From Pseudomonadota bacterium (GTDB lineage: Bacteria; BMS3Abin14): DNA of 8,946 nucleotides. Each line of letters starts with the position of its first letter. Positions within the stretch are counted from its first letter, which is position 1. Positions 4,840 to 8,946 of the stretch are shown piece by piece. The translations under genes were made by a program, and so were the position numbers. The notes beneath the pieces are model-generated. The model was not told the DNA's origin. It saw only the letters and a list, made by a program, of their open reading frames with translations, and ran no database searches. The DNA is taken from positions 1 through 8,946 of the forward strand of contig DAOVVW010000020.1 of the NCBI GenBank assembly GCA_030636965.1, given 5' to 3'.

Positions 4840-7752
4840 ATGGGTGAAAAGGCCAAACTTCTCAAGCAGGCTCAGAAACAGCTTTCCAAGGGAAATGTTG
4901 AGCGTGCGATAAAGACCTTCGATCAGCTGGTCAAGCTCGATACCAAAGACCACAGGCTGGGGTTGCGGTATGCTGATCTGCTTGCGAGAGCGGGAAGGAA
5001 GAAGGTTGCCATCGAACAGTACGAGAAGGTAGCCTCCGTCTACATACGTGATGATTTTACGCCCAAAGCAATTGCCGTCTACAAAACCATTCTCCGTTTG
5101 AATCCGGAATACCTTGAAGCCTACCAGAAACTTGCCGGACTTTACAAAGATCAGGGACTTGAGAGTGAGGCGATCTCACAGTTGCAGCATCTGTTTGAGC
5201 ACTACGAGGAAAAAGAGGACGAGGATAAGCAGGTAGAGGTGCTCAAACTGATGACGGAACTTGACTCTGAGAACCTGGGCTTCCAGGTACGTCTTGGCGA
5301 AACGTTGGCCAAGATGGGGAAGAAGCAGGATGCGGCAGAGGCCTTTGCGCTTGCGGCATCGACTCTCAGCAAAAGAGGTTTCCATGACAGAGCTTCAGCG
5401 CTGTTTGAAAAGATCATAACTCTGAACCCTGAAAATCTGGCTGTCCGTAGGGAGTTATGTGCACATTATCTTGAGAGTGGTCACTTCAAGGAGGCAAAGG
5501 AAGCGATAGTAGCAATTTTGAAAATAGAGCCGGATGATCCCAAGATGGTTCTGCTTCTTGGGCGCATCCTTTTCAGGCTGGAAGATCCGGAGGGTGGAGA
5601 GCAGATGATAGGCCGCTCCCTGGAGCTTTTCCTGGAAACCGGAGAGTTGGAGGGCGTCCTGCGTGAATATCTGTTTGTTGCGCAGAATCATCTGAGAAGC
5701 GAGGAACTTGATGAGGCCGAGGCCTTCTATCGTCAGATAAGGAAAGCTGTGCCTGCCGATGAGAGAGCGCTTAAGGGATTGATCACTGTTTCAGACACTC
5801 GTCGGGACAGGGACAGTCAGGTCGAGCTCACTTTGACACTGGGAAATACTCTGGCAGAAAAGGGCGATCTGGCAGGTGCTGCAGAAGCGTTCACTCAGCT
5901 TCTGGAGCTGGACCCCGGAAATGAAGTGGCCGAAGCGTTTTTGGCCCGCGATGACGTCAAGGGTCTGATGGATCAGGATCTGGCTGAACCTTTAGCGGCA
6001 AATGATGAACAGGTGGCGGTTGAGGTACCTGCTGAAGAGAAACAGGAAATTCCGATAACGGATGAAGATGTACAGGAGCTTCAGGAACTTGCCTCCTTTG
6101 GTGAGGAACTGATGTCAGAGGAACTCCAGGATGGTGAACTTCCGGAATCTATGGAGATCATGGAAGTAGAGGAGATCGATGACGATGAAATGCCTGAGAT
6201 CGTCTTTGAAACTGTAGAGGTTGACGACTTCGAGGAGGAGGAACCAGAAACCGAAGAAGTCCCGGAGGATCTGGAGGCTCTACCTGAACTGGAAGATATG
6301 GATATAACGCCCCTTACCGAGACGGATGAGGAAGAGAGCGATGAGCCTGAGGCAGAGGAAATTTCCCTGGAAACTCAAGAGGCTGCTGCCGAAATACAAG
6401 TCCCCGAAAAGGAGATGTCTATAGATGATCTCCTGGTGGAGGCGAATGTATACAAGCGTTACGGTCTGAACGATAAAGCCATTCAGATCCTGGAGCCGTT
6501 AATTGCCGACCATCCAGAGCATACTGGTGTTCTTGAAGCAATGTTCGACGTGCTCTGCGAAACATCACCTGAAGAATCCATTGGGAAAGGTATAATCCTG
6601 GTAAATGCCCTGTTGGAAGAGGGTGAATCCGAAAGGGCTCAAACTGCTTTTGTCAGGCTTAAGGGTATTGCGCCCGATGATAACGCTATTGAAGAGCTTG
6701 CATCCCACTTCCCGGACACTATAGTGACCGCCGACCTCGAGGTTCCGGTGGAGGCTGAGGTGGAAAAACAGCCTGAGAGCGCCGATCCCTTTGCTGAGGA
6801 GCTCGAAGAGGCCGAGTTTTACCTCTCCCAGGGTCTGGAGGATGAGGCTCTGAGGATCTATAGCGAGATCGTGGAAAAATCCCCTGGTCATAAAGTGGCT
6901 GGTAACGGGATCAATAATCTCAGCGGGGATATTCCAGCCGCCCCTGAAGCAGAAGCTCCTCCTCCGCCCCCGGGTGCTCAGATCCTGGATGATGACGGTC
7001 CCTTCACTGAGGTTAAAAGCAAGCTGATCGTTGAAGACTCCGTGCCGGATGTCGATGATTTTCTTGATCTTGCAGATGAATTGCGGACGGAGCTTGCGGA
7101 TGAGCTGGGAGAGTATATAGAACCCGCTCCCGCAATAGGGGGACCGGTCACCTTTGAGGAGATCTTCGACCAATTCAAGAAGGGTATCGCCGAAACACTT
7201 GGCGAAGATGAATACGAAACACACTATAACCTCGGGATCGCCTACAAGGAAATGGGCCTTTACGATGACGCGATAAGGGAGTTCGAGCTGGCCTCCCGGG
7301 ACACCAACTATTTAATGGACAGCCTGAGCCTGACAGCGTTGTGCTTCTTTGAAAAGCAGGATTACAATTCAGCGGTGGATGCTCTGCAAACAGCGCTGAA
7401 TTCGGCTGGCGAGGAGAACCTCTCGGGTCTGCACTACCAGTTGGGCCAGGTGAGGGAGACGCAGAAAGATTTCGACCGCGCTCTTGAATCTTATGAAGAG
7501 GTCAAAAACCTTGATCCGTCCTTTGAAAATATCAACGATGACGTTGAAAGGGTAAAAGAGCTTATAACCAGTAACGATGAGGTGGAACCGGCCGCAGCCG
7601 CGGTGCCCGATGCTGAATCCGCTGCTCTGGATGGAATGCTTGACGACCTCATTAGTGAGGTCGAAGAAATGGCGAGGGAAGAGGAGGGCTTAAGCGATGA
7701 CGTGGGTAAGTCCACCAAAAAAGGGAAGAAGGACAGGATCTCCTATATCTAA
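4840..7752 (+). CDS. Large TPR scaffold protein with acidic linker
   Basis: This predicted 970-residue soluble protein is of unknown function. Residues 5-370 are a long array of TPR-type helical repeats (for example AIAVYKTILRLNPEYLEAYQ and ASALFEKIITLNPENLAVRR). Residues 376-525 form an extremely acidic linker: by hand count 63 of 150 residues are D or E, against two lysines and no arginine. TPR-like helices return at about 526-620 and 649-690, separated by low-complexity stretches, and a five-proline run sits at 707-711. The best-defined block lies at about 772-909 (FDQFKKGIAETLGE, then THYNLGIAYKEMGLYDDAIR). The C-terminus has an amphipathic helix (about 928-946) and a basic end (KSTKKGKKDR, 957-966). 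There is no signal peptide or membrane span. It sits 11 bp before an ExeA-like ATPase, so a role in assembly or positioning of an envelope machine is possible. Long TPR proteins of this layout are common in deltaproteobacteria. Confidence 0.92.
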   Translation: MGEKAKLLKQAQKQLSKGNVERAIKTFDQLVKLDTKDHRLGLRYADLLARAGRKKVAIEQYEKVASVYIRDDFTPKAIAVYKTILRLNPEYLEAYQKLAGLYKDQGLESEAISQLQHLFEHYEEKEDEDKQVEVLKLMTELDSENLGFQVRLGETLAKMGKKQDAAEAFALAASTLSKRGFHDRASALFEKIITLNPENLAVRRELCAHYLESGHFKEAKEAIVAILKIEPDDPKMVLLLGRILFRLEDPEGGEQMIGRSLELFLETGELEGVLREYLFVAQNHLRSEELDEAEAFYRQIRKAVPADERALKGLITVSDTRRDRDSQVELTLTLGNTLAEKGDLAGAAEAFTQLLELDPGNEVAEAFLARDDVKGLMDQDLAEPLAANDEQVAVEVPAEEKQEIPITDEDVQELQELASFGEELMSEELQDGELPESMEIMEVEEIDDDEMPEIVFETVEVDDFEEEEPETEEVPEDLEALPELEDMDITPLTETDEEESDEPEAEEISLETQEAAAEIQVPEKEMSIDDLLVEANVYKRYGLNDKAIQILEPLIADHPEHTGVLEAMFDVLCETSPEESIGKGIILVNALLEEGESERAQTAFVRLKGIAPDDNAIEELASHFPDTIVTADLEVPVEAEVEKQPESADPFAEELEEAEFYLSQGLEDEALRIYSEIVEKSPGHKVAGNGINNLSGDIPAAPEAEAPPPPPGAQILDDDGPFTEVKSKLIVEDSVPDVDDFLDLADELRTELADELGEYIEPAPAIGGPVTFEEIFDQFKKGIAETLGEDEYETHYNLGIAYKEMGLYDDAIREFELASRDTNYLMDSLSLTALCFFEKQDYNSAVDALQTALNSAGEENLSGLHYQLGQVRETQKDFDRALESYEEVKNLDPSFENINDDVERVKELITSNDEVEPAAAAVPDAESAALDGMLDDLISEVEEMAREEEGLSDDVGKSTKKGKKDRISYI

Positions 7753-7753
7753 C

Positions 7754-7766
7754 GAGGTGCAAATTG
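7754..7766 (+). promoter_or_regulatory. Ribosome binding site supporting the TTG start of the ATPase
   Basis: GAGGTG (7754-7759) sits four bases before TTG at 7764. The residues encoded right after it (SYLDFYGLKTEPFSNAPN) are the characteristic N-terminus of ExeA/GspA-type ATPases, so TTG is the likely start. Confidence 0.6.
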
Positions 7767-8774
7767 AGTTATCTTGATTTTTATGGTCTGAAAACCGAAC
7801 CTTTCAGCAACGCTCCTAACGAGCGCTTCTACTACAACAGTGCTCAGCATGCAAAAGCACTGACGAGGATGATGTACGTTGCCGAAACCATGAGGGGCCT
7901 GGCGGTTGTTATAGGAGATATTGGGACTGGTAAAACAACCCTTGCCCGCAAAATGCTGGATAATCTGCCCGTTGAGGCATATGAGTCAGCGCTTCTGATC
8001 ATTCTTCATTCAGAGATATCCCCTGAATGGCTGCTGCAGAAAATAGCCACACAGCTGGGAGTCGAGCGTCCTGCCAAAGAGAGGATCCAGGTTATTGGCC
8101 AACTCTACAGGCGGCTGCTCCACCTCCACGAGATTGGAAAGAAAGCAGTTGTTCTCATTGACGAAGCCCAGATGCTCAACTCCAAAGAGCTGATGGAAGA
8201 ATTCAGGGGTCTCCTGAACCTGGAAGTTACCGCCCACAAACTCATCACATTTATCTTTTTCGGTCTGCCGGAGATAGAGGAGAATTTCAATCTGGATCCT
8301 CCGCTTCTGCAAAGAGTGTCCATGAAGATACGGCTCTCGACCCTGACAGAGGAAGCAACGAGTGCGTATATTGTTCATCGTCTGGCTGTCGCGGGACTTC
8401 GAGATCCGGTTTTTTCGGATGAAGCCATGAAACATATATATAAATACTCCACAGGCTTCCCGAGAAAGATCAATATCCTCTGTGATAATGCTCTGTTTCA
8501 GGGGTTCCTCATGAGGGAGCGTACCATAGATATGAACATAGTCGAAGAAATGGCATCGGATCTGGGCTTTAGAGCCGAAGGGATGATCACTCCCCCCGAG
8601 ACTGCCGTTGACCTTCCCACAGTGGACTGGGTACAGGAGAGCGGCGGTATCGAGAGTCCGGCAGAATCTGATTTTAGAGATGTGGTTATGGATCAGAGTG
8701 ATGGGGTGGATGAGTCGGAGGATTTGGAGGAGAGATTTGAGGAGTTCTTCAAAGATACTTTCTCCGACGAGTAA
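7764..8774 (+). CDS. ExeA/GspA-type AAA+ ATPase, soluble form
   Basis: This 336-residue protein belongs to the family of ExeA/GspA, MshM and related AAA ATPases, which help assemble type II secretion or pilus machinery through the cell wall. It begins with the family hallmark YLDFYGLKTEPFSNAPN (3-19). Walker A is GDIGTGKT (51-58) and Walker B is VVLIDEAQ (129-136, D133 and E134). A likely arginine finger lies in LLQRVSMKIRL (181-191), and GFPRKINILCDNAL (231-244) is the sensor-2 region. The sensor-1 region reads FFGLPE (165-170) where GQPE is usual. Unlike Aeromonas ExeA, it has no membrane segment and no C-terminal peptidoglycan-binding domain; it ends in an acidic tail (about 302-336). It probably works in the cytoplasm with the TPR protein encoded 11 bp upstream. 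Transposition-type ATPases (TniB, MuB) are related, but no transposase is nearby. Confidence 0.88.
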   Translation: MSYLDFYGLKTEPFSNAPNERFYYNSAQHAKALTRMMYVAETMRGLAVVIGDIGTGKTTLARKMLDNLPVEAYESALLIILHSEISPEWLLQKIATQLGVERPAKERIQVIGQLYRRLLHLHEIGKKAVVLIDEAQMLNSKELMEEFRGLLNLEVTAHKLITFIFFGLPEIEENFNLDPPLLQRVSMKIRLSTLTEEATSAYIVHRLAVAGLRDPVFSDEAMKHIYKYSTGFPRKINILCDNALFQGFLMRERTIDMNIVEEMASDLGFRAEGMITPPETAVDLPTVDWVQESGGIESPAESDFRDVVMDQSDGVDESEDLEERFEEFFKDTFSDE

Positions 8775-8792
8775 GGGTTCTTAATTTTATGC

Positions 8793-8911
8793 GGCGGCGA
8801 AAACAGGCCATCTACTTTGTTCTCCCTCGTTGCCAATCCTCAGCGTATTACCATATACGCTTCCGGTTGGCGCCTCGGTCGGGCCTCGTATCTGGCCAGT
8901 TTTCTCTCGCC
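8793..8911. repeat. Long imperfect palindromic element after the ATPase gene
   Basis: The element is symmetric about one axis at 8851.5. Matching arms on that axis are 8800-8804 with 8899-8903, 8806-8810 with 8893-8897, 8813-8815 with 8888-8890, 8832-8836 with 8867-8871, and 8842-8848 with 8855-8861. Counting every position from 8800 to 8851 against its partner gives 31 Watson-Crick matches of 52, plus four G-T pairs. The outer GGCG (8793-8796) can pair with CGCC (8908-8911) through an offset. It begins 18 bp after the ATPase stop. It may be a dispersed REP-like or miniature mobile element, and could also act as a transcription barrier; neither role is shown by the sequence. The remaining bases to the window end hold no recognisable feature. 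Confidence 0.75.
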
Positions 8912-8946
8912 TTGTGTTGGACCGGAACCTGAATTTTTAGCTTGGA

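Noticed and set aside
6565..7224. A 219-codon open frame on the - strand
   Set aside because: It lies entirely inside the well-supported TPR gene on the + strand and its translation shows no family features; long antisense frames are expected opposite acidic, GAG/GAT-rich coding DNA.
7764..8774. Transposition ATPase (TniB or MuB-like) as part of a mobile element
   Set aside because: The N-terminal FYGLKTEPF motif fits ExeA/GspA-type proteins, and there is no transposase, terminal repeat or other mobile-element gene in the window.
8789..8932. A 47-codon + strand open frame starting ATG CGG CGG CGA across the terminal palindrome
   Set aside because: It coincides with the inverted-repeat element, has no ribosome site and no recognisable protein features; the symmetry explains the sequence better than coding does.

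Overview
This window looks like chromosomal DNA of a Gram-negative bacterium, most plausibly a deltaproteobacterium (Desulfobacterota). The inference rests on the gene order aroQ-efp-accB-accC beside long TPR proteins and an ExeA/GspA-type ATPase, and on the style of the intergenic repeats. No rRNA or other phylogenetic marker is present, so this is a moderate-confidence guess. All eight supported genes lie on the + strand. No tRNA, rRNA, insertion sequence or CRISPR array was seen.

Layout. Positions 1-136 are a non-coding block built almost entirely of degenerate 7-bp units. Positions 137-269 hold a candidate sigma70-type promoter, a small palindrome and a good ribosome binding site. A compact co-directional cluster follows (270-4622): a TPR/acidic-linker protein, a Roadblock/LC7 protein, type II 3-dehydroquinate dehydratase (aroQ), elongation factor P (efp), and the biotin carrier and biotin carboxylase subunits of acetyl-CoA carboxylase (accB, accC). 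Gene junctions overlap by 4 or 1 bases or are separated by 1, 3 and 22 bases, which indicates one operon with translational coupling. A 217-bp gap (4623-4839) holds a second heptamer array with inverted arms and a candidate promoter. A second unit (4840-8774) encodes a 970-residue TPR protein with a very acidic linker and, 11 bp later, an ExeA-like AAA+ ATPase. The window ends in a long imperfect palindrome (about 8793-8911) that looks like a dispersed repeat element.

Function. The housekeeping part links the shikimate pathway, translation of polyproline stretches (EF-P) and the first step of fatty-acid synthesis. It is flanked by genes with a different flavour: two TPR scaffold proteins of similar architecture, a Roadblock protein of the kind that elsewhere regulates small Ras-like GTPases (MglB-like), and an ATPase related to secretion and pilus assembly factors. 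These may form a poorly described cell-envelope or polarity module, but that is inference from context. The most noteworthy non-coding signals are the two heptamer arrays and the terminal palindrome.
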